A stretch of DNA of 17,536 bases from an uncultured Veillonella sp. (GTDB lineage Bacteria > Bacillota > Negativicutes > Veillonellales > Veillonellaceae), in assembly GCA_900538355.1 (NCBI GenBank), contig UPXS01000029.1, forward strand, positions 1-17,536. Direction: 5' to 3'. The notes beneath the pieces are model-generated. The model did not search any database, was not told the DNA's origin, and saw nothing but the letters and a program-made list of their open reading frames with translations. The translations under genes were made by a program, and so were the position numbers. Position 1 is the stretch's first letter. Each line of letters starts with the position of its first letter. This document shows, piece after piece, positions 6,553 to 14,566 of the stretch.

Positions 6553-6724
6553 ATAACTTACCTTTCCATATACCATTCCTGCTAGCACGCCTGTATAGCG
6601 TTACTATTGGCATCTATCTCAACAATCGATGAATTCCATCGGATGTGTCTAAAATATTATTATATCTTAGATTTATGTATTTTCTATGATTACTCGCCTA
6701 TAATAGGCCTTATTCTCTCAACAT
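6553..6724 (-). other. Gap inside the trp operon before trpB, with a small palindrome
   Basis: This 172-base noncoding stretch breaks an otherwise tightly packed operon. A perfect palindrome GCCTATTATAGGC (6696-6708) lies 17 bases after the trpC/F stop, with no T run after it. On the minus strand a TATAAT (6659-6664 region) occurs in AT-rich sequence but without a good -35 box. It may be an internal promoter or an RNA processing site; neither is established. Confidence 0.4.
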
Positions 6725-8224
6725 TTAGTGAGCTATGGTTCTCACGATGTTTGTGAAAGCTTTAATCTTCTCATCGTCTTTCACGCCATCTGTTTCAATA
6801 CCGCTACTAATATCTATGCCATATGGTCTAACTGTGCGGATAGCACGTGCCACGTTAGTACTGTCGATACCACCTGCGAGCATAAACGGACGTTCAAACT
6901 CATCTAAGCAAGACCAGTCGAATACTTCGCCCGTACCGCCGCGCTCGTCCTTGTGGTACGCATCAAATAATAACATATCCGCACTGCTATCGATCCACGC
7001 CTCTGCATCTGCAGCGCTGCGGATTTGAACAGCCTTCCAAACCTCTACATCTGTTTTTTCTTTGAGGGCTTGGATGAAAGCTTCATCTTCATCACCGTGC
7101 AATTGTACCGCATCAAGATTAGCTTCTTTAGCAATTGTAACGAGGTTATCTAATGTTTCATTGACGAAGACACCTACTGTTTTAATCGCTTCAGAATTCG
7201 TATTTTCTTCGCCAAATCCATTAATATCTTGTGTTACCTCAGCGTTCATTGGCACCGTATTTGTACCATATGTTTTTGCATATTGTTTATGTAGCTCTTC
7301 CACCAATGTTTTAGCTTTGTCGACAGTAACTTGTCGTTTGCTTGGTGCAAATACAAGGCCCATGTAGTCTGGCTTTGCTTCCACTACTGCAGGGATTGTT
7401 TCTACCTTAGAGATGCCACACATCTTAACCTTTGGTGTGTAGTAAATCGGGCCATAAAGATATGCTAGTTTCTCTACCTTGTTAGGCGAACGCATAAAGG
7501 TTTCACCCATCAAGGCTACACCGATGTTGTTATCGCGCAATACTTGGATATCCTCTGGTGTTTCTAAACCGCTTTCAGATACGAAGATCACATCGTCTTG
7601 AACGAGATTACGCAAGCGCACACTGTTTTGTACATCTACTGTGAAGTCTTTTAAATTGCGGTTGTTAACACCAATAATGCGGGCCCCACAATCGATGGCC
7701 ATTTGCACTTCGTGTTCGTCATGAGCCTCTACTAAGGAGGACAAGCCAAGGGAATCGGCTAACGCGCGGAACTTAGTCAATGTAGGCACATCGAGGCATG
7801 CACAGATTAATAGGATTGCACTAGCGCCCCACACCTTCGCTTGGTAGATTTGGTATTCATCGATGATGAAGTCCTTACGAAGGACAGGGATTTTTACGGT
7901 GCTAGCGATTTCTTGTAAATATTTTTTATCGCCTTTAAAGAAGTCGGGCTCAGTCAATACAGAGATGGCTGCTGCCCCAGCTACTTCATATTCTTTGGCG
8001 ATGTCTAAATACGGGAAATGCTCAGCGATAATCCCCTTTGAAGGAGACGCCTTCTTTACTTCACAAATGAAGTTAAAGTCTTGCTGGCGAAGGGCTGCTT
8101 CAAAAGGAAATCCTGTATCAGATGGTAACGCTAAGGCCGCTGCTTTCACAGCCTCAGGCGTTTCCACCTCTTTTTCTTGGGCCACTCGAACTTTAGTAGC
8201 CTCTACAATCTTATCTAAAATCAA
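6725..8224 (-). CDS. trpCF: Fused indole-3-glycerol phosphate synthase / phosphoribosylanthranilate isomerase
   Basis: A bifunctional enzyme of 499 residues that carries out steps 3 and 4 of the pathway, joining PRA isomerase and IGP synthase in one chain. The TrpC half (about 1-258) shows Glu55 and Lys57 (CEVKKASPSKG), Lys117 (LRKDF), Glu166 (LVEAHDE), Asn187-188 (GVNNRNL) and Glu217 (SESG). The TrpF half (about 264-499) shows Cys269 (KMCGIS), Arg297 (APSKRQV), VGVFVNE, VQLHGDE, Asp421 (LLFDAYHKDERGGTG) and SSGIE. A polar stretch at about 313-346, between the first and second strands of TrpF, is longer than usual. The start is TTG at 8224, three bases after the trpD stop. The GAGGTG binding site lies in the end of trpD, and no ATG is near. 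Confidence 0.96.
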   Translation of the reverse strand: MILDKIVEATKVRVAQEKEVETPEAVKAAALALPSDTGFPFEAALRQQDFNFICEVKKASPSKGIIAEHFPYLDIAKEYEVAGAAAISVLTEPDFFKGDKKYLQEIASTVKIPVLRKDFIIDEYQIYQAKVWGASAILLICACLDVPTLTKFRALADSLGLSSLVEAHDEHEVQMAIDCGARIIGVNNRNLKDFTVDVQNSVRLRNLVQDDVIFVSESGLETPEDIQVLRDNNIGVALMGETFMRSPNKVEKLAYLYGPIYYTPKVKMCGISKVETIPAVVEAKPDYMGLVFAPSKRQVTVDKAKTLVEELHKQYAKTYGTNTVPMNAEVTQDINGFGEENTNSEAIKTVGVFVNETLDNLVTIAKEANLDAVQLHGDEDEAFIQALKEKTDVEVWKAVQIRSAADAEAWIDSSADMLLFDAYHKDERGGTGEVFDWSCLDEFERPFMLAGGIDSTNVARAIRTVRPYGIDISSGIETDGVKDDEKIKAFTNIVRTIAH

Positions 8225-8227
8225 TGG

Positions 8228-9238
8228 TTACACCTCTTGTGTGGCTTTCACAAACTGTTCCATTGTAGCAAGAGCCTTGCCAGAGTCGATCATGTTTTTC
8301 GCCTCTTCAATGCCTTCTGCTAATGTAATGCCATCTTTTGCAAGGTAAATCGCCATACCAGCATTGAGAAGAACAGCTGTGCGTTTACCACCTTGCTCAC
8401 CACCGAGAACGCGGCGTGTGATCTCAGCGTTTACAGTAGCATCGCCACCTTCAAGCTCAGTCTTATCAGCGTATTCGAAACCATATTCTTTAGGATCGAA
8501 TTCGTAACTTGTGAAAGTACCATTATTAATTTCGCATACGTACGTTTTGTTAGTGGCCGTAATCTCATCAAGGCCGTCGAAACCGTGTACCACTGCACCG
8601 CGTTTAACGCCAAGATTAGCCAATACACGAGCCAATGGTTCTACCAAGGATTTATCGTACACACCCATCAATTCTACAGTAGCACCTGCTGGGTTTGCCA
8701 ACGGTCCAAGGATGTTGAATACTGTACGAACACCTAACGCTTTACGTACAGGGCCTGCATACTTCATAGCTTGGTGATATACAGGGGCGAACATGAAGCA
8801 CATATTTGCCTTATTAAGAACTGCTTCGTTTTGTTCCCCGTTAAGCTCTAATTTAGCGCCCAAGGCTTCGATCAAGTCAGCAGCGCCACATTTACTAGAT
8901 ACACTGCGGTTACCATGTTTCGCTACAGGAATACCGGCAGCGGAAATAATGAAACCAGATGTAGTAGAAATGTTGAACGTATTCGCTTCATCGCCACCAG
9001 TACCTACGATTTCTACAACAGTACCTTCATGAGGCACAGAACCAGCCTTCTCGCGCATAACCTCAGCGAAAGCCGTAACCTCATCTACAGTAGGGCCTTT
9101 CGCTGCTAGGGCGCATAAAAAACCAGCCATAGGAACCTCGGCTACCTCGCCACTCATAATTTTATTCATTGTATCTTTCGCAAGATCATAAGATAAATCT
9201 TGACCATGCGTTACTGCATATAATGCGTCTTTAATCAT
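8228..9238 (-). CDS. trpD: Anthranilate phosphoribosyltransferase
   Basis: This enzyme joins anthranilate to PRPP to give phosphoribosylanthranilate, the second step. It is 336 residues, a usual length, and a homodimer in the family. The PRPP and metal-binding motifs are present: GTGGD at 79-83, NIST at 89-92 and KHGNRSVSSKCG at 107-118. The second metal site is in HGFDGLDE. It is a stand-alone TrpD, not fused to TrpG. The ATG at 9238 lies 15 bases after the trpG stop with a GGAGC site in between. Its last codons carry the binding site for trpC/F. Confidence 0.97.
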   Translation of the reverse strand: MIKDALYAVTHGQDLSYDLAKDTMNKIMSGEVAEVPMAGFLCALAAKGPTVDEVTAFAEVMREKAGSVPHEGTVVEIVGTGGDEANTFNISTTSGFIISAAGIPVAKHGNRSVSSKCGAADLIEALGAKLELNGEQNEAVLNKANMCFMFAPVYHQAMKYAGPVRKALGVRTVFNILGPLANPAGATVELMGVYDKSLVEPLARVLANLGVKRGAVVHGFDGLDEITATNKTYVCEINNGTFTSYEFDPKEYGFEYADKTELEGGDATVNAEITRRVLGGEQGGKRTAVLLNAGMAIYLAKDGITLAEGIEEAKNMIDSGKALATMEQFVKATQEV

Positions 9239-9253
9239 TTTATAGCTCCTCGT

Positions 9254-9820
9254 TTATTTTTCTAAGAAATTGCGAATCATTTGTTCCCCGTTCGGTGTCA
9301 TGATGGATTCCGGATGGAATTGCACGCCGTAGATTGGGTAGTCTTTGTGTTCTACGCTCATTACTTCGCCGTCATCGGTAATGGATGTAACGATGAGTTC
9401 GCTTGGCATAGTTTCATCGATAATAGCCAAGGAATGGTAGCGAGCGACTTCAAATTGTTCTGGTACGCCTTTAAGGATTTTGGATGGGTGTACTTGTTTG
9501 GCTACGCTTTGTTTGCCGTGCATAACTTGTTTTGCGTAGGAAACGGTGCCGCCGAATACTTCGCCGATGGCTTGGTGACCAAGGCATACGCCGAGGATTG
9601 GGAATTCACCTTTGCATTCGCGCAATAGGTCTTCGTACACGCCCGCATCAGCTGGTCTACCAGGTCCTGGTGAAAGTATCACATAGTCTGGTTTTAAAGA
9701 GCGGATTTCTTCAACTGTTAATTCATCACTGCGAATGACTTTAATGTCTGGATCGATAGAGCCTACTAATTGGTATAAATTGAAGGAGAAGCTATCGTAA
9801 TTATCTATAAGGAGTACCAT
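9254..9820 (-). CDS. trpG: Anthranilate synthase glutaminase subunit
   Basis: This subunit releases ammonia from glutamine for TrpE. It is 188 residues, a class I glutamine amidotransferase. The oxyanion loop SPGPG is at about 50-54, the nucleophile Cys79 is in GVCLGHQ, and His169 and Glu171 are in QFHPES. The start codon overlaps the trpE stop (TAATG, one shared base), and AGGAGGT lies within the end of trpE, so the two subunits are probably made in step. It may also serve p-aminobenzoate synthesis, as in some bacteria with a single TrpG/PabA. I cannot judge that from this window. Confidence 0.97.
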   Translation of the reverse strand: MVLLIDNYDSFSFNLYQLVGSIDPDIKVIRSDELTVEEIRSLKPDYVILSPGPGRPADAGVYEDLLRECKGEFPILGVCLGHQAIGEVFGGTVSYAKQVMHGKQSVAKQVHPSKILKGVPEQFEVARYHSLAIIDETMPSELIVTSITDDGEVMSVEHKDYPIYGVQFHPESIMTPNGEQMIRNFLEK

Positions 9821-11289
9821 TATTCTACCTCCTGTGCATCTGTAATTGCGGAAATCATGGATTGGCCTTTGATCAATGTTTCATTGTATTCACTAGCAGG
9901 TACGCTATCGCGAACGATACCTGCGCCAGCGCGAACATAAACCTTACCACCTTTATTCATAGCCATGCGGATACCGATACATACGTCCATATTACCAGAG
10001 AAATCGATGTAGCCTACAGCACCGCCGTATACGCCGCGTGGACTTTTTTCAAGCTCGTGTAAAATCTCGATAGCACGGATTTTAGGAGCTCCAGACAATG
10101 TGCCTGCCGGCAATGTAGCACCGATGGCATCCAGTGCATCTTTGTCGTCTTGAATATCACCACTTACAGTAGATGTAATATGAATTACATGAGAGAAACG
10201 TTGCAACATATGTAATGCTTCAACTTTTACAGAGCCAAATTTAGCAATTTTACCTAAATCATTACGGCCAAGGTCAACAAGCATATTATGTTCAGCCAAT
10301 TCTTTTTCGTCGTTGATAAGTTTTTCCTCTATGGCAAGGTCCTCTGCTTCGTTTTTACCGCGGCGCATAGTGCCCGCAATTGGGAAGGTGTACATCTTAC
10401 CATCTGTTAATTTTACCAGTGTTTCTGGAGAAGCACCTGTAAGCTCAACATCGCCACCAGATAGATAGAACATATATGGAGATGGGTTCAACGTACGCAA
10501 TACGCGGTACGCATTTAACAAGCTGCCATCGAACTCAGCTTCGCGACGGTTAGATACAACACATTGGAAGATATCCCCTTCCTTGATATAGTGCTGTGTC
10601 TTTTTAACAACTGCTTCAAACTCGTCCTTTGTGAACTCAGAGGTAAACTCTGTTTTAAGAACGCCTTTTGGCACATCCGCCTCTTTGCCGTTTACAACGA
10701 GATCAGCTAATGCTTTCAACTCAAGCTCAGCCTTATTATAGTTACGTTCTAAATCGTTTGTGCTAATGTTAGCAATTAAGTAGATTTTATTTTTGTAATG
10801 ATCGAATGCAATAACCTTATCGAAGAGCATAAGGTCTACATCATTCACCATGGCAGGGTCATCATCTGGTGTTGGGAAGTCCAATGTTGGCTCGATGTAG
10901 CGAATATATTCACAAGCAAAGTACCCTACAAAACCACCTGTGAAGGTTGGCAACTCTTCTAAGCGAGGGCTTTTATATTGGCTTAAAATATTGCGAATTT
11001 CTGCAGCTGGGTCAGAGCACTCAAAGGTACGTGTTGTACCATCTTTAATAGTCATTTTATGGTTCTTGCAGAATAGCTCGATCTTAGGATCATAGCCTAA
11101 GAAGGAGTAACGGCCCCAATGATTACTATTATCCGCACTTTCAAGCAAGTATGTATGACTGCTCACTTGTTTTAACGCTTTCAACACACTAATCGGTGTG
11201 CGTACGTCGGATAAAATTTCCATATATACAGGCACGATATCGTAGCCCGGTGCGATAGCTTTCACACGGTCTAAACTAGGAAAAATCAT
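9820..11289 (-). CDS. trpE: Anthranilate synthase component I
   Basis: This subunit converts chorismate to anthranilate with ammonia from TrpG, the committed step of tryptophan synthesis. It is 489 residues. The feedback-site motif LLES is at about 48-51, with GRYSFLG at 59-65. The chorismate-binding C-terminal half shows FPIAGTMRRG, DLGRNDLGK, LPAGTLSGAPK and RAGAGIVRDS. The LLES serine suggests normal tryptophan inhibition. I chose the ATG at 11289 because GGAGG lies 5-7 bases upstream. In-frame codons up to 11337 would add 16 residues and run into the leader terminator. It is the first gene of the operon. Confidence 0.97.
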   Translation of the reverse strand: MIFPSLDRVKAIAPGYDIVPVYMEILSDVRTPISVLKALKQVSSHTYLLESADNSNHWGRYSFLGYDPKIELFCKNHKMTIKDGTTRTFECSDPAAEIRNILSQYKSPRLEELPTFTGGFVGYFACEYIRYIEPTLDFPTPDDDPAMVNDVDLMLFDKVIAFDHYKNKIYLIANISTNDLERNYNKAELELKALADLVVNGKEADVPKGVLKTEFTSEFTKDEFEAVVKKTQHYIKEGDIFQCVVSNRREAEFDGSLLNAYRVLRTLNPSPYMFYLSGGDVELTGASPETLVKLTDGKMYTFPIAGTMRRGKNEAEDLAIEEKLINDEKELAEHNMLVDLGRNDLGKIAKFGSVKVEALHMLQRFSHVIHITSTVSGDIQDDKDALDAIGATLPAGTLSGAPKIRAIEILHELEKSPRGVYGGAVGYIDFSGNMDVCIGIRMAMNKGGKVYVRAGAGIVRDSVPASEYNETLIKGQSMISAITDAQEVE

Positions 11290-11316
11290 GAGAACCTCCA
11301 TCTGGCATTTGCCAAT

Positions 11317-11358
11317 AAAAAAACTCGCCCATGACAATATAACGTCAAGGACGAGTTT
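11317..11358 (-). terminator. Intrinsic terminator of the trp leader
   Basis: On the minus strand the stem AAACTCG...CGAGTTT (11358-11352 with 11327-11321) has further inner pairs after a wobble and a mismatch. Seven T residues follow (11323-11317, partly shared with the stem). It ends about 28 bases before trpE. It competes with the antiterminator formed by the T-box. Confidence 0.88.
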
Positions 11359-11643
11359 ATAGTTCTATTATTACAATATTCTTGTATGTGCTATAAATCG
11401 CGGTACCACCTTGTTTGAATGCAATGCATTCCCCTTTCGCAGGATACTAACATATCCCTCACGACTAACGCTCGTGTGACGTCGCACCATACTAGGAATG
11501 AAGGTTCATTCTGTTCCATGCGCCCTCGGTGGTCCATTTAATAAGCTGCGTACTACGGGTTCTCAGCTAATCCCGCTCTCTGTGAGTGCATTTCCTATTT
11601 TTATCTCCACCTCATCGGTTTCTTTCAGGCGAGTATAAAATTA
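11317..11643 (-). ncRNA. T-box leader riboswitch of the trp operon (Trp specifier)
   Basis: This untranslated leader makes the operon respond to uncharged tRNA-Trp. On the minus strand, GGTGG (11611-11607) pairs with CCACC (11532-11528) at the base of the specifier loop. The specifier UGG (11536-11534) sits directly before A and CCACC, as expected. An outer CGCC/GGCG pairing extends Stem I. The T-box AAGGTGGTACCGCG is at 11412-11399, followed by a terminator. The variable T-box base is U, so it would pair with an A or wobble with a G at the tRNA discriminator position. Confidence 0.95.
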
Positions 11644-11650
11644 TAATCTG

Positions 11651-11680
11651 ATTATAATGTTTCTATAGAATGAAAGTCAA
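11651..11680 (-). promoter_or_regulatory. Promoter of the trp operon
   Basis: TTGACT (11680-11675) and TATAAT (11656-11651) are 18 bases apart on the minus strand, placing the RNA start near 11643 at the 5' end of the T-box leader. I see no TrpR- or TRAP-type site, so antitermination is probably the main control. Confidence 0.85.
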
Positions 11681-11766
11681 GGAAAATCTCAACTATCCGC
11701 ATAATTCTAGACTAATTTATTAATGTATTTTCCAATATTTATAATGCATAACAACCTATATCACGT

Positions 11767-11772
11767 TATACT
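11767..11772 (+). promoter_or_regulatory. Candidate -10 box for the MFS exporter gene
   Basis: TATACT lies 44 bases before the start codon at 11816, but no good -35 box is found at 16-18 bases upstream. The surrounding 11681-11815 region is AT-rich and holds nothing else I can support. Confidence 0.35.
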
Positions 11773-11815
11773 ATAAGATACATATTAGTATTCATTTATC
11801 GATTTAGGAGTCTTT

Positions 11816-12994
11816 ATGGAAACGTGGAAACGAACGGTATACATCAGTTTAGTCTGTGTATTCTGTACAGCCTTTGGTGTAAGTCAGTTAGCTCCAATCC
11901 TGCCTTTATACTTTCACGATTTAGGTGTCCAAACACCAGAGGCAATGTCCTTGTGGTCTGGTTTAGCAACCGGTGCAACCTACATAATCGTTTGCTTGGC
12001 TGCTCCATTTTGGGGACGTGTTGCTGACAAAAAAGGTCGTAAAATTACATTAATACGATCTAGCTTTGGCATGGCCTTATGTAATGCTTTGATAGCCTTT
12101 CAAACAACCCCTGAGGGAGTCGTACTAATTCGTTTAATTCAAGGTCTTGTAAGTGGATTTTACTCGGCATCAATTACCTTAATTGCTTCTGAAACCCCGA
12201 TTGAACGAACAGGTTGGGCCTTAGGTCTATTGGCATCGGCCAACCTAGCAGGCTCGCTCATTGGACCTCTATTAGGCGGCTACATTGCAGATACAGTTGG
12301 TATTCGAAACGACTTTATCATTGTCGGTGCCCTCATGGGCTTAGCCGGTGTGTTAGCAACTATATTCATCCATGAAAATTATGTACCAAAACCTAATCCT
12401 GAAAAGCTTTCCATCCGCAAGTTAAAAGAGCAAATACCAGAATTTAATAGTATTGTCGCATTATGTGTAGCCTCCTTTATCTACGCAATATGTATTATGT
12501 CCTTACAACCTGTTATCTCCGTATATATTAAAGGAATCGTTCCTAGCGACACAGAAAATCTCGCATTTATTGCAGGTGCTGTATTCTCCGCTATGGGTAT
12601 TGCTCAACTTATGAGCAGCTCTCCACTGGGTAAATTAGTCGATAAAATTGGCCCCCGTAAAGTATTAGTAGTATCTCTTATCTATGTAGGGGTTTTAAAT
12701 ATCCCTCAAGCCTATGTTTCCGATGTATATCAACTTGCCATCATCAGATTCCTACAAGGTTTTGGTCTAGGCGGTATGCTTCCAGCTTTAAACACCTACC
12801 TATCTTCAAAAACACCTCGAGAATTCACAGGCCAAGTATTCTCCTATAATCAATCCTGTTTATTCTTTGGTTATTTCTTAGGATCTGTCGGCGGTGCTAG
12901 CCTTATGGCATGGCTAGGCTTTACTACACTATTCTGGGTTAGTGGTGGTTTATTTATTATTTCCGCTCTATGGATTGGTTTCAAACTAAAATAA
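11816..12994 (+). CDS. MdtG-like major facilitator (DHA1) drug exporter
   Basis: A 392-residue inner-membrane transporter with about 12 predicted helices, resembling E. coli MdtG in length and in the order of its motifs. Motif A is GRVADKKGRK at about 67-76. The drug-antiporter motif C region (SANLAGSLIGPLLGG) is at about 141-155. A second-half copy of motif A is seen as GKLVDKIGPRK. These features point to a proton-coupled drug or metabolite exporter. The substrate cannot be told from sequence. AGGAG lies 7 bases before the ATG. It is a single gene, divergent from trp and closed by its own terminator. Export of an aromatic compound is possible given the neighbour, but adjacency alone does not show it. 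Confidence 0.9.
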   Translation: METWKRTVYISLVCVFCTAFGVSQLAPILPLYFHDLGVQTPEAMSLWSGLATGATYIIVCLAAPFWGRVADKKGRKITLIRSSFGMALCNALIAFQTTPEGVVLIRLIQGLVSGFYSASITLIASETPIERTGWALGLLASANLAGSLIGPLLGGYIADTVGIRNDFIIVGALMGLAGVLATIFIHENYVPKPNPEKLSIRKLKEQIPEFNSIVALCVASFIYAICIMSLQPVISVYIKGIVPSDTENLAFIAGAVFSAMGIAQLMSSSPLGKLVDKIGPRKVLVVSLIYVGVLNIPQAYVSDVYQLAIIRFLQGFGLGGMLPALNTYLSSKTPREFTGQVFSYNQSCLFFGYFLGSVGGASLMAWLGFTTLFWVSGGLFIISALWIGFKLK

Positions 12995-13040
12995 TAGAAA
13001 TTTACAATATAAATAAAACCCCATAACTCTACAATATAAA

Positions 13041-13080
13041 GAGAACCCCATCATGATGTTAATCATAATGGGGTTCTTTT
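13041..13080 (+). terminator. Terminator of the MFS exporter gene
   Basis: AGAACCCCAT pairs with ATGGGGTTCT (10 bp), with a partly paired inner loop (CATGAT/ATCAT), followed by TTTTATTG. It ends about 85 bases after the stop codon. On the minus strand the T run is poor, so it mainly serves the plus strand. Confidence 0.85.
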
Positions 13081-13158
13081 ATTGTAAGTTTTAAATTTAA
13101 AGTCGTGGAACAACTATGTTTTATTGAATTATAATTGACCAACTACATCAGTATTCAA

Positions 13159-14412
13159 TTATAGTAACAATAGCATAATCACTACTGTAGCAATAATACA
13201 TGGTACAGCATTACGTTTCGCCATTTCCATAGGGTTAATACCAGCAAGGCCGGCAATAATAATACCTGCACCTGCTACTGGACTCATACTACGACCGATA
13301 CCGGCACCTAATTGAGCCATAGAGCCGAGTTGCATAATACCATATCCAAAGTCTGCTGCATGAGGTGTTACAGCACCGTTGAATGCAAGGGCTGCCGCAT
13401 TACCAGAACCAGAAATAACAGCTAATAAGAATGGACCAAAGGCAGCACCGATTTGGGCGATTTGTTGAGAATTTTTCATACCATCAATAAGTGCACTTGT
13501 AAGGCCGATGTACTGCATACCTGCTGTAAAGCACGCAGCAGCAGCCATAAGACCTACAACATCGCACATACCATCGCCAGTACCACGGAAGAATTTCTTA
13601 ACTGCATCTGTTACATTAGGTCGTACAGCAATAATGCCGATAGCTGTACCAATGAGCATAGACACAGGCACAGAAATTTCTGGGATCACCGCTACTTGTT
13701 TACTACCGAGTACGAGTAATACAAGTGGAATGATTGGGATGATGGCATATAAGTAATTTACCTTAAATTCTTTGCCTTCTTCTTCGTTAGCCTCTTTCAA
13801 TACATATCCTGTATGTTCCTTCTTAACGATAGCTACGATATTGAGCAAGATAGCTGCTACTACGATACCAATAATGGCTTGCATAGAGAAGCTCGCAATA
13901 ACGGTCATTACGTCTTCACCGGCTAGTTGTGCTACTTGCGGGTTAAACATAAGACCTGGACTCAATGCACTACCCCAAGTACCTAAGAAAATAGCAGAAC
14001 CTGCCATTGCAGGGTGCACACCAGAACGAATAAGAGCAGGAATTAATAATGCACCTACAGCAGCCGCACAGCCTGCTGCTGTAGGCAACGCAATGTTGAT
14101 CAAGAACGTAATAATAACAGCACCAGGGATGATGATTTTAGTCATCTTTTTAAGGCCTGCAGAGATGAAATATACCATGTGCTCTGTACATTTTGTATAT
14201 TCCATAACATAACTAAAACCAAGTACTGTACAAATGGTTGGTACAAGCCCTGGATTTGTAAGTTCTTTTACAAAGGCTGTCGTACCAGCACCAAGCTGCC
14301 CACCAATAAAACACATTAACAAGCCCGACAACAGTAAAACGAGCCGTGTTTCAAACTGTTTAATAATAGCGATAAACGTCGCCACTACAATAACAATACC
14401 AGCAATAACCAT
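13159..14412 (-). CDS. DcuC-family carrier (C4-dicarboxylate-type transporter)
   Basis: A 417-residue inner-membrane carrier with about 11-12 hydrophobic segments, resembling the DcuC family of anaerobic C4-dicarboxylate carriers. Re-entrant-loop-like segments appear twice: LPTAAGCAAAVGALLIPA at about 109-126, followed by GTWGSALSPG at 144-153; and SGSGNAAALAFNGAVTPHA at 334-352, followed by GIGRSMSPVAGAG at 371-383. ATG at 14412 has GGAGAG six bases upstream. It is the last of three minus-strand genes and follows two M20 amidohydrolases. The carrier may therefore bring in an acylated amino acid, a peptide-like acid or a ureide rather than a simple dicarboxylate. The substrate is not readable from sequence. 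Confidence 0.85.
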   Translation of the reverse strand: MVIAGIVIVVATFIAIIKQFETRLVLLLSGLLMCFIGGQLGAGTTAFVKELTNPGLVPTICTVLGFSYVMEYTKCTEHMVYFISAGLKKMTKIIIPGAVIITFLINIALPTAAGCAAAVGALLIPALIRSGVHPAMAGSAIFLGTWGSALSPGLMFNPQVAQLAGEDVMTVIASFSMQAIIGIVVAAILLNIVAIVKKEHTGYVLKEANEEEGKEFKVNYLYAIIPIIPLVLLVLGSKQVAVIPEISVPVSMLIGTAIGIIAVRPNVTDAVKKFFRGTGDGMCDVVGLMAAAACFTAGMQYIGLTSALIDGMKNSQQIAQIGAAFGPFLLAVISGSGNAAALAFNGAVTPHAADFGYGIMQLGSMAQLGAGIGRSMSPVAGAGIIIAGLAGINPMEMAKRNAVPCIIATVVIMLLLL

Positions 14413-14566
14413 AATCTCTCCAATCCGGGTATTCCCTGCAAATAGAAAACATTCTCTGCCATTCTATTACGGAATACACCCTTCTAACCACGTAAATATA
14501 ATGTCTTAGCTAATTAACACAGATCTAACCAGATTATATCTAATACCATATTCCACAGCACTCAAC

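Noticed and set aside
6553..6588. Longer trpB with 12 extra residues
   Set aside because: The typical TrpB N-terminus starts at 6552 behind an AAAGG site. The added residues are atypical.
6629..6641. Partial palindrome GATGAATTCCATC before trpB
   Set aside because: Imperfect and isolated, with no second copy at another promoter in the window.
11290..11337. Longer trpE with 16 extra residues
   Set aside because: The extra codons overlap the leader terminator region and lack a binding site. GGAGG points to the ATG at 11289.
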